This document shows, in pieces, positions 33,046-45,562 of a stretch of 64,000 bases of DNA. Position numbers and translations under genes: made by a program. This stretch comes from Polytrichum commune (lineage: Eukaryota > Streptophyta > Polytrichopsida > Polytrichales > Polytrichaceae). The stretch spans positions 38,562,001 through 38,626,000 of the forward strand of contig OX485806.1 in assembly GCA_950295325.1 (NCBI GenBank). The letters run 5' to 3'. The notes under the pieces were generated by a model, which searched no databases, was not told the origin of the DNA, and saw nothing but the letters and a program-made list of their open reading frames with translations. Within the stretch, counting starts at the first letter, position 1, and every line of letters starts with the position of its first letter.

Positions 33046-33489
33046 GGGGCGGTTTACACTATGGACCATGAAGTCGTCCCACGTAAGAGGCCTATTTTGC
33101 GTGGGACGACTTCATGGGACGACTTCCATGGTCCGAGTTACTAAAATATTAGTTTTCATGGTTCATGGGCCCTTCACTAGGTGTAAACCGAATGTGGACC
33201 ATGAAGAATGACCATGCACCAAAAAGGCTTAAAACGGCATTTTTCTGACATGGGCCCTTGCTCTTTTCCCGGACCACCTCTTTTGCTTGTCCCAACGGAA
33301 AACCCGTTGGACCATGGCAGTGGATAGAGTAGGCTTAAAAAATAATATTTTGTGGACCTCAACCTCCGTGGTCACTCTGCCATTTTTTCCTTGGTGTAAA
33401 CCCAAGTCATCCCGGGATGACTTCAACGTCCAATCACATCGCTTAGACGGCCGTGGGACGACTTCATGGTCCATAGTGTAAACCGCCCC
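33046..33489. mobile_element. Tourist-like MITE, family E (E1), abutting D1
   Basis: 444 bp between TTA flanks (33043-33045, shared with D1, and 33490-33492). The ends are GGGGCGGTTTACACTATGG and CCATAGTGTAAACCGCCCC, and the match continues inward through GACCATGAAGTCGTCCCA. It has inserted into, or beside, the target duplication of D1. Confidence 0.9.
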
Positions 33490-33492
33490 TTA

Positions 33493-33872
33493 GTGTTCAT
33501 GTGAGGCCAATCAAATGTGTTTAAGATTTGTTTCATGATGAGCCATTCACGACGTAGTTACTTTGATCTCAAATTTGAATCTCTAACTTGAAAGTGTAAT
33601 AAATGGGCAACAACACACGAGCCATACTTCCATATGTGATTGGTTTGAATCAATTCCATCAGCTGCCAATGCCATCCATTCTAGTCTACGTCATGTGCCC
33701 TGAAATTGCTCCACCTCTCCTTTGAATTTCGCCCTCTTGCCAAATGGCTGGAGCTTGTGGTTACTATTTTGGTCATATACTAGTTTTAGAGGATTCCAAG
33801 AATCTAACCTGAAACTTCTAGGACTACCTGTACCTCGATGTTTTTTAGCTATATTAAATGTGCCTTAACATA
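33493..33872. other. Gene-free stretch
   Basis: Nothing recognisable; it separates two MITE clusters. Confidence 0.5.
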
Positions 33873-34468
33873 GGGCCACTTCACATACAAGGCTGAAGGC
33901 CCGTGACCATTGCAATCTAAGAGCTCTCATTGGACGAAAGGGTGGAGACCGTCCAAGTTCACTTCACACACGTAGGTGAAGGCCTAAAGGTCCAAAGAAG
34001 ATTTCATGGATGAAAAGTACGTATGGAGTCCTACATGGCGGACTATGGATAAGGTTTCATGGTCTCCGGGAATTTTCGTCAGGCTGACCTCCAAGAGGTG
34101 GGTTTGACGTAAATTCAAGGAGACCGTGACTTTTTTAATATTTTTTTCTACCATGCCAGATTTCATGACATATTGCAGGGTAGATTCCATGATAGATTCC
34201 AAGACAGACAAATACCATCAAGTAATTCTCTCAATTTGATAGAGTTTGAGACATATTATATTAAACCAAATCCTCCCCTCTTTTTTCGCTAACAAAATAT
34301 GCATGGTCCTGCAACATGGTCCATTTTCACTTCACAGTATGCTTGGGGTCTCTGACTACATTTAACAACTTTCCCAACACCCATGGTACGGCCTTTGGAT
34401 GAGAGTCAAGGGTCCTCACCATTACAAGGTCATAGCTCTTGCTCATGTGTGAACTTGTGAAGTGGCCT
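33873..34468. mobile_element. Tourist-like MITE, family A (A5)
   Basis: The left end GGGCCACTTCACATACAAGG, the family palindrome at about 34068-34135 and the right end CATGTGTGAA...GTGAAGTGGCC are all present. The right end is slightly rearranged (GTGAACTTGTGAAG) and no clean 3-bp duplication remains. Confidence 0.7.
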
Positions 34469-34713
34469 TGAGGGCATGTGACGATTGCATTCTAAAATCT
34501 CTCATTCGTCAAAAAGGTTGAGACCGTCCAAGTTCACTTCACACTACAAGGTGAAGGCGCAAGGGCCCATAGAAATTATCATGAATGAAAAGTCTACATG
34601 GATTCCTACATGGCAAACTATGTCAATTATAAAAATTGGTAGAATCTTTGGATGAGAGTCAAGGGACATCACAATTACATGGTCACGGCCCTTGACTCAT
34701 GCACAAAGTGTCC
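34469..34713. mobile_element. Family A element fragment (A6)
   Basis: Starts inside family A sequence (GGGCATGTGACGATTGCATTC), keeps the AGACCGTCCAAGTTCACTTCACAC block, and ends CTTGACTCATGCACAAAGTGTCCC before TTA. The left end is missing or merged with A5. Confidence 0.6.
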
Positions 34714-35573
34714 CTTAGTAATACATTTGGCCCATAAGTAGTAATAACTTTTATGGTAATCTCTCATAAACCCTATAATTTAGACAATGTGCTCAACGAG
34801 GACATCCAAAATGGGTGAATCATTTGCATCCCCTTCCCCCCCCCCTTACAAAATAAAAATAGAATTCCTTTAGAAACATAGTAGAGCCCCCAACATTATT
34901 TATAATGGATTGTGTGCAAAGTTGCAAATGCGGTCCTAGCATTGTTTACATTTTATTCAAGTTGTTAAGATTTGGATATAAAACTAATAAACCAAGAGTG
35001 GAATAGAATATTCCATCTCCCATCATGGTACACCATTTATGGTATTTTGTGTCATTTACCATTTGAAAATACATAATGCAACAACTTTTTACACTCAACT
35101 CAAGTTTTACTCACAAAAGCTGAAAGTTGTTCAAAATATTATAGAACATAAACGACTTTTCTTGGTAATTTTTTACATTGTCTATAAATAGATATATCAC
35201 TTCTTCTTCTTTTTTCTTTTCATTTCTTTTTCCATTTCTTAGTTGGTGTGCATTCAAGACATTTGTCACAAGCAATGTTAAGGATTCTAGCCTTGTATTC
35301 AATGTAATACATCATTCTATGGTTGTTTGTAGGTGTTTACTTTGTATTCATTCTTTGGGTGATCGTCTTTGGTAGCAACAATATGATATTTAACATGGCC
35401 CACATTAATACCAAAGCATGCGCCACACAATCATTATGACTTGCCTTGCTTGAATGATGACCTTGATTACTAAGCATTACTATAAGTCGTTGTCCCTTAC
35501 ATTATAGTTCTAAAATCGCTGCCCCCACTAGAAAGAAAGAGAACTGACCCAAGGGCTGAATTATGTATTAGAT
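34714..35573. other. Gene-free stretch
   Basis: No supportable gene. C10 run at 34836-34845. Confidence 0.5.
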
Positions 35574-35693
35574 AATCGTTTTATTGGAACCGGTTATCGG
35601 TGCAGAACCGGTTCTGTCAAGGTGGCGAGCCCGCGGGCGAGCCAGCTTGACAGAACTGGTTATGCACCGATAACCGGTTCCAATAAAACGATT
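35574..35693. repeat. 120-bp near-perfect palindrome
   Basis: The two 60-bp halves meet at CCG|CGG (35633/35634) with no loop. 55 of 60 positions pair. Mismatches are single bases near 35604, 35610 and 35622 and two near 35627. It contains several (A/T)AACCGGTT-like motifs. It could be a foldback element, an arrested cruciform or a small-RNA hairpin precursor. Confidence 0.95.
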
Positions 35694-35697
35694 ACCG

Positions 35698-35883
35698 GAC
35701 GTAACCGGTTGGCCACTTTGTTGAGCTGCACAGGTGACCTAAACAGTGGGTCACCTATCAGCATAACCGATTTAGATGATCATAACCGGCTGGGATGTCG
35801 AGGTTATCGTCTGCAAACCTGTGTGCTCAGAGCCAATCGTGTAGTGCCACCTCGGCGAAACAAAGCGGCCAACCGGTTACGTC
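35698..35883. mobile_element. Foldback/MITE-like element beside the palindrome
   Basis: The ends 35698-35722 and 35859-35883 (core GACGTAACCGGTTGGCC) are inverted repeats of 25 bp with one mismatch. Only 4 bp separate it from the palindrome at 35574-35693, and both are built on AACCGGTT motifs, so they probably form one compound element. No target duplication was identified. Confidence 0.6.
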
Positions 35884-36339
35884 ATAGAGTTCCCGGCCTT
35901 TTCACCTTTAATAACAATTTAACTTACATGGCTACCAACAAACCCGTGGCCTATAAGTAAAGCCACAAATGACCGACCACAATGGTGTGTGCATTGATGT
36001 GATATGAAACATAGCCTGACATAATAAGCTTGAGCTAAAGTTGCTCATCTGGAACTGTCTCCCTTGATCTTATTGCACGCTGACTCATCACGTTTCCTCC
36101 TTATTAAAGAGATTGGTTATTTATTAAGTACCCAAGTAGTACTCAGAAATGCAGTGGTAGTGCATGAATCTTTAGGCTAAATTAAGTATGTAAACAACTG
36201 CCTCATCCGGACTCTTATTTTATACCTTCCCATGTGCTTAAACTTTGTTACCAAAAGCTTCAAACCGGCGGCAAGGGTGATTTTATAATTGTATTGGAGA
36301 AAGCTACAATGATTATCGTAAATGCCATGGGTGTACTTA
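35884..36339. other. Gene-free stretch
   Basis: Nothing recognisable. Confidence 0.5.
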
Positions 36340-36919
36340 GGGCCACTTCACACATGAGCCAAGAGCCGTGACCTTGTAATGGTGAGGACCCTGGACTCTC
36401 ATCCAAAGGCCGTACCATGGGTGTTGGGAAAGCCATTTTATGTAGTCTTTGGCCCTCAAGCATAGTGTGAAGTGAGAATGAACCATGTTGCGGGACCATT
36501 GCATATTTTGTTGGCGGAAAAAGAGGGGAGGATTTGGTTTAATATAATATGTCTCCAAGTTTATCAATTTAAGATAACTACTTGGTGGTGTTTGTCTGTC
36601 CTGAAATTTGCCATGCAGTCTGTCCTGAAATCTGTCATGTTGGAAAAAAATATTAAAAAAAGTCACGGTCTCCCGGAATTTGCGTCAAACCCACCTCTTG
36701 GAGGTGGGTCTGACGCAAATTCCGGTAGACCATGCACCCTTATCCACAACTAGCCATGTAGGACTCCATGTAGACTTTTCATCCACGAACTTTTCTTTGG
36801 GCCTTTAGGCCTTCACCTCTTAGTGTGAAGTGAACTTGGACGGTCTCCGCCTTTTCGACCAATGAGAGCTCTTACATTGCCATGGTCAAGGGCCTTCAGC
36901 CTTGTGTGTGAAGTGGCCC
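36340..36919. mobile_element. Tourist-like MITE, family A (A7), best-preserved copy
   Basis: 580 bp from GGGCCACTTCACACATGAGCC to CTTGTGTGTGAAGTGGCCC with perfect TTA flanks (36337-36339, 36920-36922). The interior has the long family palindrome at about 36666-36730 (TCTCCCGGAATTTGCGTCA... with its complement). It serves as the reference for A2 without its insertion. Confidence 0.9.
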
Positions 36920-36922
36920 TTA

Positions 36923-37261
36923 GAGCCACTTTACACACGAGGCAAGGGATGTGACCATGTAATTGTGAAGGCCCTGGATGCTCATCTAAAGGTCATCATA
37001 TTGACATGGTTTGTTGGATTTTGCATCAGGCTTATCTCTTGGAGGTGGGCTTGATGCAAAATTACGGTAGGTCATCAGTTTTATCTTTAACATGCCATGT
37101 AAGAATGCATGTAGGCTTTTCGTTCATGATAATTTCTTTGGGTCCTTAAAGTCTTCACCTTTTGGTGTGACGTGAACTTGGACGGTCTTGGCCTTTTTGA
37201 CCTGTGAGATATCTTAGAATGAAATGGTCATGGGCCTTCAATCTCGTGTGTGAAGTGGCCC
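36923..37261. mobile_element. Tourist-like MITE, family A (A8), abutting A7
   Basis: 339 bp from GAGCCACTTTACACACGAGG to CTCGTGTGTGAAGTGGCCC. The left TTA is shared with A7, and the right TTA is at 37262-37264. Confidence 0.85.
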
Positions 37262-39979
37262 TTAAAGTCTTACTTATCCTTTGTTGTGATATCATAGCGT
37301 GGCCCACAATTTACACCATCACGCATTAATATAGGTGTGGAACCTAATATTTGAGGGATTGTTTACATCAACCTTTCCACATACTTGTCTTAATTAGATG
37401 GCTCGAATGCAAGCTATGTTTTTTTTTTTTGGTATATTTATGAAAACATTTTATATTAATAACGTTTAAGAAGGATAGTTTTGGAAATTGGCGAATTGCA
37501 ATTATGTTGAAGTTCTTCTTTAAGAGATGCTCTAAATTGATTGAACTTGTAATTGGAAACCTCTTAGGTAGGATGGGTATGAAACGAATCTCATTTTGTT
37601 GGAAGTCTATTTTTTCATCCAATTAAAATATTATAACCTACGACATAAACCTTCACTTCCATATATTTTGTGGGTTGAAATGTAGTGTGCAACCACAATA
37701 ATTTCCTTGATGTTTTTAGTTTTGGTTTCCTCATTTACAGTGTGGCCCACAATATTTATTGTAAACATTGTGCTTGATGTGTGTTGGTGACATGTGAAAT
37801 TTTCTTGGATATTGAAGTAGATGTACATATATTCATCTTCCTATGCAAAATTGAAATTTCTGGAGGGATTCTAGTGACATTCAATTTATTCATTATATAC
37901 ATGTGGAGATCGTCCACATAGTCTATAAAAATGACCACAATGACACAAGGTGCAGTTGCACGACCTGCCATATTTTGATTTTTCATCGCACAAGTGAAAA
38001 AGAGTAGGGTATTAGCTATGTGATAGAATCAATAAACTTGACCAACTTGAATAACAAGCCTAGTCAACACCTTACATGTTGACAATGGTCGTTTAAACCA
38101 ATGTGCGGTCAATTACCAATCCCGTATATACAATTTTGGATATTGCTAAGATGAATATAACATTACTCAACCGATGATGAGTTGTGTTCAGCTGCCCTAA
38201 CTTCATATCTAGTCTGAAGCATTGGAGTTCCAACATCTGAAAACTTTATCCTCCAATCTACTAGGAACCCCTCAAAACACAACTCATTAGCTGAGTAATG
38301 TTATGGACAATATCTAATGATATTTTTTCCAAAACAGATCCACCATGTCAAAAAAAGTTGCACATAATATCTTCATCGAACCACGTGTGTGTTGATAAGT
38401 TTCTCTAAATTCTTGATGATAAGGCCTGTACAAGCATTGAGTGTGTGTTGTTGGTCTTCTCTCGAAGAAGCCCACTTACGTATCATTGGAATTTTGAGCC
38501 ATCCTTCCAAAGCCGGTTGTTTAATATAACAAAATCTGTGTTGTCAATGGAGATTAGCATAGCGTTCTAAATATGGGCGATCGTTCACTTGGGTATCCAA
38601 TATTTTATGATTTTAAACTATAAAACATGGTCAACATAGTGAATGGGGAACTGTATGTTAATGGAACTCAATAAAATAAGTGATGCACTTCCACGTGTGA
38701 TGACAATGCAAGACATCTTCATTGGCATTGAGTATGTTAGAAGCACTGACTTTTATTCCAATTGCCAAAGCCACGTATGGATGACTATGCAAATTTGCAC
38801 CCAACTCTAGACAAAGTCATCCAAAAGCCGATGATGATTTTTAATGGCTCTTTTATCCACAAAGTATGGAATAATCATGACCATTATATTTTTGGTTTTT
38901 ATAAACAATTCACTTGCGCATGGTCAGATAAAAGAGATGTTGGTTAGAAGTCCCTTTGAAATAAGGTAGATTACTCGCTTCTTTTTTGTGGAGTGGGTTT
39001 TTATACTAGAATATCCATTGAAAAGTTTCCACGACATTGGGCTAATCCACACACCACTCCCATGGTTTTGGGAGCCATAATCATGCCAATGATGAAACTC
39101 ATATTCTAACTTATGTTCCCTTTTTTCTTTTCTTTTTTCTTTTTTTAAATTTTTTTTGGGGGGGAGGGGATGGGAAGGAAACCCATGATACGGGTTAGCA
39201 TTAACAAAACAGCTAGCGGCAACCAGTAGGTTGAGGTCATAATCACCAAGTTGTATACAAAATATGAACTTAATTCACATGCCAAAAAGGAGCCCCCCAT
39301 GGTATGTTTCATTATTCAATTGGAATGATTATATTTTTCTTGAAAGGTCCAAACACTATTCTAGGATAACATATATGCAACATGCCATCACAATACACAT
39401 TGAAGAACTACATAAAAATATAAGCAAAAGGAAAATTGACAATGCTTAGATGGAAGATAACTCATATTGTATGTCTCATTTAGTGCAACCCACACTATTT
39501 CATCAAGAATGAAAGGTCTCACACCACATCAACGCATGAAAAGGTCAAAAGTGGGACCTAATCCCCTTACAAAACATGAGTTTTTGCAAGACTTTCAAGA
39601 GAGACAACTCTAATGGATACCCTATGTACATTGCTTGCCTCACTCCCAAGAGTGAAAGACTCGCGGAGGTTTTAACATAGGGATGTTTTAAAAACATTAT
39701 TTGCATGTTGAGTGTTGTCTAAGCTTTCCTTCTTGAGAGGGTGACGTGGGCTTTATTAGATAATTATTACCAAAGGTTGAAAAACCGTTGCAACAGCGGC
39801 AAAGTCCAAGGTCCCTTCAAGGGAGGCATGCATTCCCAAAGCTCGAGGACACACAAGGACAAAAGAATCCCATCGAAAGGGGGAAAAGAGACAAAGAAGA
39901 GATGACTCGAGAAAAGGAAAGACACGTTGCAATTCGAGTGCAAAGTGACTTGAATAAATGCCGGTTTGCCTTTAACTTA
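37262..39979. other. Gene-free stretch
   Basis: No supportable gene; several short frames without domains. A T/G-rich patch (TTTTCTTTTTTTAAATTTTTTTTGGGGGGG) lies near 39130-39165. Confidence 0.5.
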
Positions 39980-40527
39980 GGGCCAAGTTCCATGTGCCGG
40001 TCCGGGTCCGTTTTTTTTTAAATAAATGGGTGGGCCGGTGAAAAGAGGGTGGTGCCATGTGCCCATCCTGCTCACCCAAGGATCGGTACCCCCCATGGAT
40101 GGGTGTCCCACATTTTGTGTTGTGCAAGAACGGGTGCCAAAGGACTAGCGGTCCTAACAGTCACAAGAAGGACATGTGCCGGTTAGAAAGCTTCGGTGAC
40201 CGGATCGGCCGGTCACTTAGGTTACACCCTTGGGTACTAAAGGCCACTTTGTTCTTCTAGTCCCTTCTTTTGAGGAGTACTCCTAGGGAACGTGTATTTT
40301 ATGATGTTTTTAGAATCTAGATGACCTTCATTGCCGGTGACCTTCATAAAGTGTCATGTCTTATCACTCACCAAATTTAGTTAGAAAGTAGGAAATTGAA
40401 ATAAACCGGCACCCCACATAGAAGTACCTCTCCATAAAATGGGTGACATCACCCATTTTTTGGATGATGTCACCTGTTTCTCACCCATTTAAAAAATGGA
40501 CCGGGACCGGCACATGGAACTTGGCCC
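39980..40527. mobile_element. Tourist-like MITE, family F
   Basis: 548 bp between perfect TTA flanks (39977-39979, 40528-40530). The ends GGGCCAAGTTCCATGTGCCG and CGGCACATGGAACTTGGCCC are perfect inverted repeats that continue into GTCC(C/G)GG. Such well-kept ends suggest recent movement. It is the only copy in the window. Confidence 0.92.
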
Positions 40528-40566
40528 TTAGTGCGTCCATGCTACTACTTTAAAAGAGTTGTATTA

Positions 40567-40705
40567 GGACCACTTCACACACAAGCCAAGGGCCGTGACC
40601 ACGTAATTTTGAGGGCCCTCAACTCATCGAAAGTACCATTTGTTTAACATGATATGTTGGAATTTGTTGGAGGTTGGTCTAACGTAAATTGGCAAATCAT
40701 GAAAT
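40567..40705. mobile_element. Truncated family A element (A9)
   Basis: Left end GGACCACTTCACACACAAGCC after TTA, then GGGCCGTGACCACGTAATTTTGAGGGCCC. The match fades near 40700 and no right end is found. Confidence 0.6.
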
Positions 40706-41049
40706 AATCATGTTGGTATTTTTACAATGTTAATTTTTTTGTTGGTAATGTTTTCTTACAAATGGCACATTTTGTGACCAAATAACCCAAGGAAGAGTTA
40801 TAAATCTCTCTTGACAAAGAAAGACCTGTGCATTTTATCAAGCCCCCAAATCATCCATTTTTTTACAAACTCTTTTAGGTGGATTACCTTACTTTTAGTT
40901 TACTCACATTACGCTACAATGAAGGGAGAATACTACTTCCAAGATATCAATTTGAATAAGACCCACCAAAATTAAGGTTTCGATAAGCATTACAAACATG
41001 CAACCTAGGCAAACTAATGCATTAAGGGTGAAAGAAGAGGAAGAATTGT
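40706..41049. other. Gene-free stretch
   Basis: Nothing recognisable between a MITE fragment and LINE-related sequence. Confidence 0.5.
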
Positions 41050-42548
41050 CCAGTGTGTAGAGGAAATTTAGTAGCAGTCACTTTTCATGCTCACTCAAGA
41101 TTTGCAACGCTATGGGCGCCATATTGACAAGGGGGAAGCAAGTTTGCTCTACGTGTTGCCACATCCAGATCGATGTCACCACTGTGAGATTACGACCATG
41201 GAGAGAACCACATGGCATATTATATGTGGTAAGAGCAATTTATTTATTTATCATACTCTTCTTCATGTTACAAAAGGGTGGCTCACACTACACTACCACA
41301 AATACATTACATCAATCACCCAACAAAAGTTCCTCACATTTGCTCACAAGCTTCTCCACATATTTCTTCACCAAACCTCCGCCAAGGATCCTCTAATCCG
41401 CCTTCAAACCCTAACCATCAATGCCTCAACCTCATCCTCATTCAATATGCGCAAGCCCAACCAAGATCTCAATTTGATCTACATTCTAAAAATGCTATGT
41501 CAGGTACTTCCAAATCCACACTTGAAGTCACAAAACAAAGCGCAATAAATCAACAACATCACTCAAAAATCAAACCAAGACATACCTAAGCCAAAATCAC
41601 ATACCATGCATCCCATGACCACTCCACCAACATCCCCACATGAACAAAATATATGAGTTACACCTCACATAATCCCCACTAATACCCCACAAGAACAACC
41701 ACGCCACACATACGCTACACACACACACATACACAAAAAAAAAAACCTAAAAAACAAAGCAAGAAATTACATGGCCATGGCGCAATGCCACCAATATGCT
41801 ACACCTTAATATGCAATACCTACACCTACATCCGGCCAAGCCCATAGACCTACCATTATATAAAACAATAGCCTCAACTCATAACCACAACAACCAACAT
41901 CCATACAAACTAGCAAGAATACACATTCAAGCAACCATGAGTTTAGCTAGTCCAAACTTGCACCAAGGAAGAAACACGACAACAATAGCATATCAACACC
42001 ATGAACGCACTGCACAACACTAGTAGTTGGCAACAACAACATACCATCACCAGGAGCGCATTGCCCAACACAAGTAGCGGGCAACAAAAAATGGGAGATC
42101 GTTGTGGCAAAGAGTGTATGGAACGGGGAGCCAATTAGGAGCCAACAACTTTCAAGGACCTCTTAGGAGTGAGGGCATGACTACCAATGGTGATGATCTT
42201 GACATGGAGCTAGAGAATGTATTTCTAGGCCAAGGGAGTAGCTCCCTAAGATACTCAATTTCACAAAGTAGTCCCATTGGTTGCCAATGCCACCTAGAGG
42301 CTACAATTACAATTACTAATCTAAAAGAGTCCACACCAAGTGCAAAATGAAGAAAACCATATGGACTAGTGTGAACGTCCCCAATCAACACCCACCAAGG
42401 GGAAGAGAACACACCACAAACATGAAGCAAAAAAACCATCCTCCAAATCAATATTGTCTCTCATTTGTAGCTCGGCTTCCCCATTCACGAGGCCATTGCC
42501 ATAGAAAGAGGGAAAGTGCCATTTGAAAAAAAAAAAAAAAAAAAAAAA
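41050..42548 (+). mobile_element. Possible 3' end of an upstream LINE copy, with poly(A)
   Basis: A short + strand frame (41087-41330) has C-x2-C-x10-H-x2-C (CHHC...HIIC), like the zinc knuckle found at the C-terminus of plant LINE ORF2 proteins. It is followed by A/C-rich, gene-free sequence ending in a run of 23 A (42526-42548). A run of A at the end of a same-strand element fits a retroposed 3' end. Alternatively, all of 41.0-49.6 kb is one rearranged element. Confidence 0.35.
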
Positions 42549-43733
42549 CCCAACTATGAGTTTGAATGTTTGGGAACACCGCCAAGAAAAACTGCCGAAT
42601 TCCATACCCTCCAACAGGCTTTCCCGCGAGTCGCCCAAAAACTCTACCCCAACGAAAGACGAGATGCAGTGTTGGGCCAATACCTACACTTCACCCAAAT
42701 ACCACACCACAAGAAGGTCAATTGGGATGTGTGTCTTAGAAGGCTACCACATTACCAATTCGAATTGATTTCAAAACAATGAATAGGGTTGATGTGAAAA
42801 GTGCATGCCTCATAAGACTTCGCAAAATGAGAATTCTACTCATAACGGATTATACCAACCCCTTGGACATAGGATTGAGCTCGGTCACCAAGAATTGGGC
42901 ATGCTTCATCAAAATGCACCTCAAACGCCCACATGTTGACACTATGGCTCTCTTACGAGGTGCTTGTGCCTTTGCATTGGAATTGGAAGGGGGTGAAATA
43001 GTGATAGGAAAGGTAGAGAAAGGTTACAAACTTGTCGTTCAAGCTTGTAACCTCTATCTTCACCTCAAAAGAAACTCCTTAAGAGACACTCAAGTCCATA
43101 GTCTCTCGGCACATTAGTGAAAGAGAGTTACTATGAGGGAAAACAACATGAATTTATGAGCCTCACTAAACCTGATGCCACCAATGACTTTGCATGTCTT
43201 ACTCTCATCTCCAAGGAAGCTAGAGATGTCATACTCAAATATGAATTATTCTTCCAACATGAAAAAAATTGAGTTAGCATCACAAAGGATAAGGACTCCA
43301 CCACACCTTGGAACTTTGCATTAACAATACATTAGTTGCTAATAATCTTCCCCAAAAGGAGACCCAATCATCCATAGTCATGGCCCTCAAGAACAAGTTT
43401 GAGACCGCAACATACTCGGCTTCAACTTTGGCAATAACCTCAACCATGAGGAGGACAAGCAATTGGGTGGGTGCCATCTTCAATATCTCAATGCCACCAT
43501 CTACACCGAATGGATTTACAAATCCACTTTCATTTTCGGGAGACAAGTTAACTTTTATACCTCACAAAAGAAGTATCGATGGATCGGACCCCAACAAAAT
43601 TGATGTCCGTCTTGCTCACACACCACTTTGGACCAATGTTGATGCAGTCACCAACAACATCATCCACCATGCCGTCAACATACAAGAAATCTTAGATAAT
43701 ATGGCTACAAAGTTCCAATTATCCCAACAATGA
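42549..43733 (+). pseudogene. LINE ORF1 (gag-like) remnant
   Basis: Three overlapping frames give fragments that read as one protein. They are a start rich in basic residues (KLYPNERRDAVLGQYLHF), a WACFIKMHLKRPH...GKVEKGYKLVV segment at about 42890-43050, a piece with DFACLTLISKEARDVI (about 43190), and a 141-codon frame to 43733 with a WVGAIF motif. Stops or frameshifts lie at about 43115-43285. The position before an endonuclease/RT unit on the same strand supports ORF1, which binds element RNA in active LINEs. Assignment to a specific ORF1 type is from general resemblance only. Confidence 0.45.
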
Positions 43734-45263
43734 ATGCATTCAATCACTCAAAATCTTGCCATGTCTCTCCCTAGCCTCGACCAACGCCTTCCTACCTCCA
43801 ACCAATAACACCATAGCACATCTATACACATAGGCAACCATCCACTCCAACTTCAAGCTCCACCTAGATACCACAGTCCACCTTAACACAACTATCCACA
43901 AAAATATGCATCAAAGTTACAATCTTCCTAATGAATAGCTACTTGCGGATACTATCACAGTGGGCTACTTTGAGTAGTATGTGTGCACTTGTGGTTTTAC
44001 CTCTACCCTCATTATAATAAATTGTGCAATTCATGCAAAGTCCCGCACACAAACTTGTTTTGATACTATCCATCCTAAGCCTCCTAAGAAAAATATCACT
44101 CTTGCACAAAAAGACGCTTCTCAATGACTTACACACTTGCATCACTCATCATATAACCAAACGCAATATCCTCAAAGTGCCCAACACATCTATATCTTCT
44201 CTAGCTCTCGTTAGCCTTTTGATCCTCAAGACACTCTACATCAATGCCACAAAGGTACGCACAATCACAAAATATCCAAAATCACACCTAATACACATCA
44301 CACAACCAACCTCAAACACACATTAATAGAAAATCTCATATATATCCTCACGCTTCTAAGTCTCTCCCACATAAAAAAAATATCCCATATCATACCCTTC
44401 ATAAACAACATAGCCCCCATCAACCCCAACTCACATTGGCAAATCACACCCCACACAACACATGTCATACATACCATCATTCTCCATACCTCCCTACACA
44501 TGTCTACCTCGCACACCTACCCCCCACAAATCATAACCCCACCTATAAAGCACAATCTCTACCAAACCAATAACCACAATACAAAATAATATAACCTACA
44601 TCAAATACTACTTGAATGTAAAAATACACCTCCAAAAACCCAAAACAACTACAATCATAAATCAAATAATAGACCTAAGCATGCTTATACTAATTAGAGG
44701 CAACATTCAACCAGATCCAGTCCACTCAAACACATATTAAAAACCCTTCCAAAATAATATAAGCTAAGATAAAAGCAAAAGTTCATGCCCAACACCCTAA
44801 GATCAAAACCACACTACTTGCACCTTGTAGACATTTTTACCCCATACCTCTCCCCCCCCCAACACACATATCAACAATCACAATCACCTCCCGAACCTTA
44901 GAAGACATAGTTCCCTCCTATTGACATACCCACTACACTTCCAACTCTATGCCTTCATAATAGTTGTTAGTTTCATCTCATACCAATGTGACCAACAACT
45001 TGCTAAAGCAACAAGACCCAAGGTGCCTTACACATGCCCATCCTTGGAAGACTTGAAGCCCTCCCACACACATGCCCATTCCAACATAAAGGACCTCCCC
45101 ACCTATTGCAACTAATCACAACGCCCAACCCACCAACCTCCCCAACCACAACTGCCTATGAATACATTAATCAACAAATCACTCACAGAAGAAATATCAC
45201 ACCACAACAACTCCAACAAAACCTCCCATTTATCCCAAGTCAATTGACCTACGAACTCTTCAA
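43734..45263 (+). other. LINE spacer, A/C-rich, no gene
   Basis: About 1.5 kb with extreme strand asymmetry (CAC, CAA, ACC repeats, very little G). Frames here consist of His, Thr, Pro and Asn and show no domain. Probably the inter-ORF or ORF1-ORF2 linker of the decayed LINE. Confidence 0.5.
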
Positions 45264-45561
45264 ATGCAACTACCCCTGAACGGGTACACACCAAACCCAA
45301 ACATTACCATGTCCACACATCCACCACCCATACAAACCTCCGCCATGCATACCCACATTATTACATGGAACACAAGCCATGTCGGCTCCAAACTCCTAGA
45401 CATTATGGAACTAATAGAAAACATGCAAGACAAACCCACCATTATTCTACTACAAAAAAACCAAACCCTTAAACACAAATCTACCACCGACATGGACAAT
45501 AGATTCTTGGAATACAATATCCTCTATAATCACACACATAACACAAATCTACAAAGAAACC
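45264..45561 (+). pseudogene. LINE endonuclease domain, N-terminal fragment
   Basis: The frame includes HIITWNTSHVGSKLLDIMEL followed by KPTIILLQK, the first two motifs of the apurinic-type endonuclease at the start of LINE ORF2. The catalytic Glu expected after LLQ is Lys here, inside an A-run, which alone would abolish nicking. The domain is cut about 100 residues in by the solo LTR at 45563. Confidence 0.6.
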
Positions 45562-45562
45562 C

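Noticed and set aside
33229-33474. Frame inside MITE E1 that resembles a frame in E2 (6801-6998)
   Set aside because: The similarity reflects shared transposon ends, not a conserved protein; the matching frames lie on opposite strands relative to the window and end at element boundaries.
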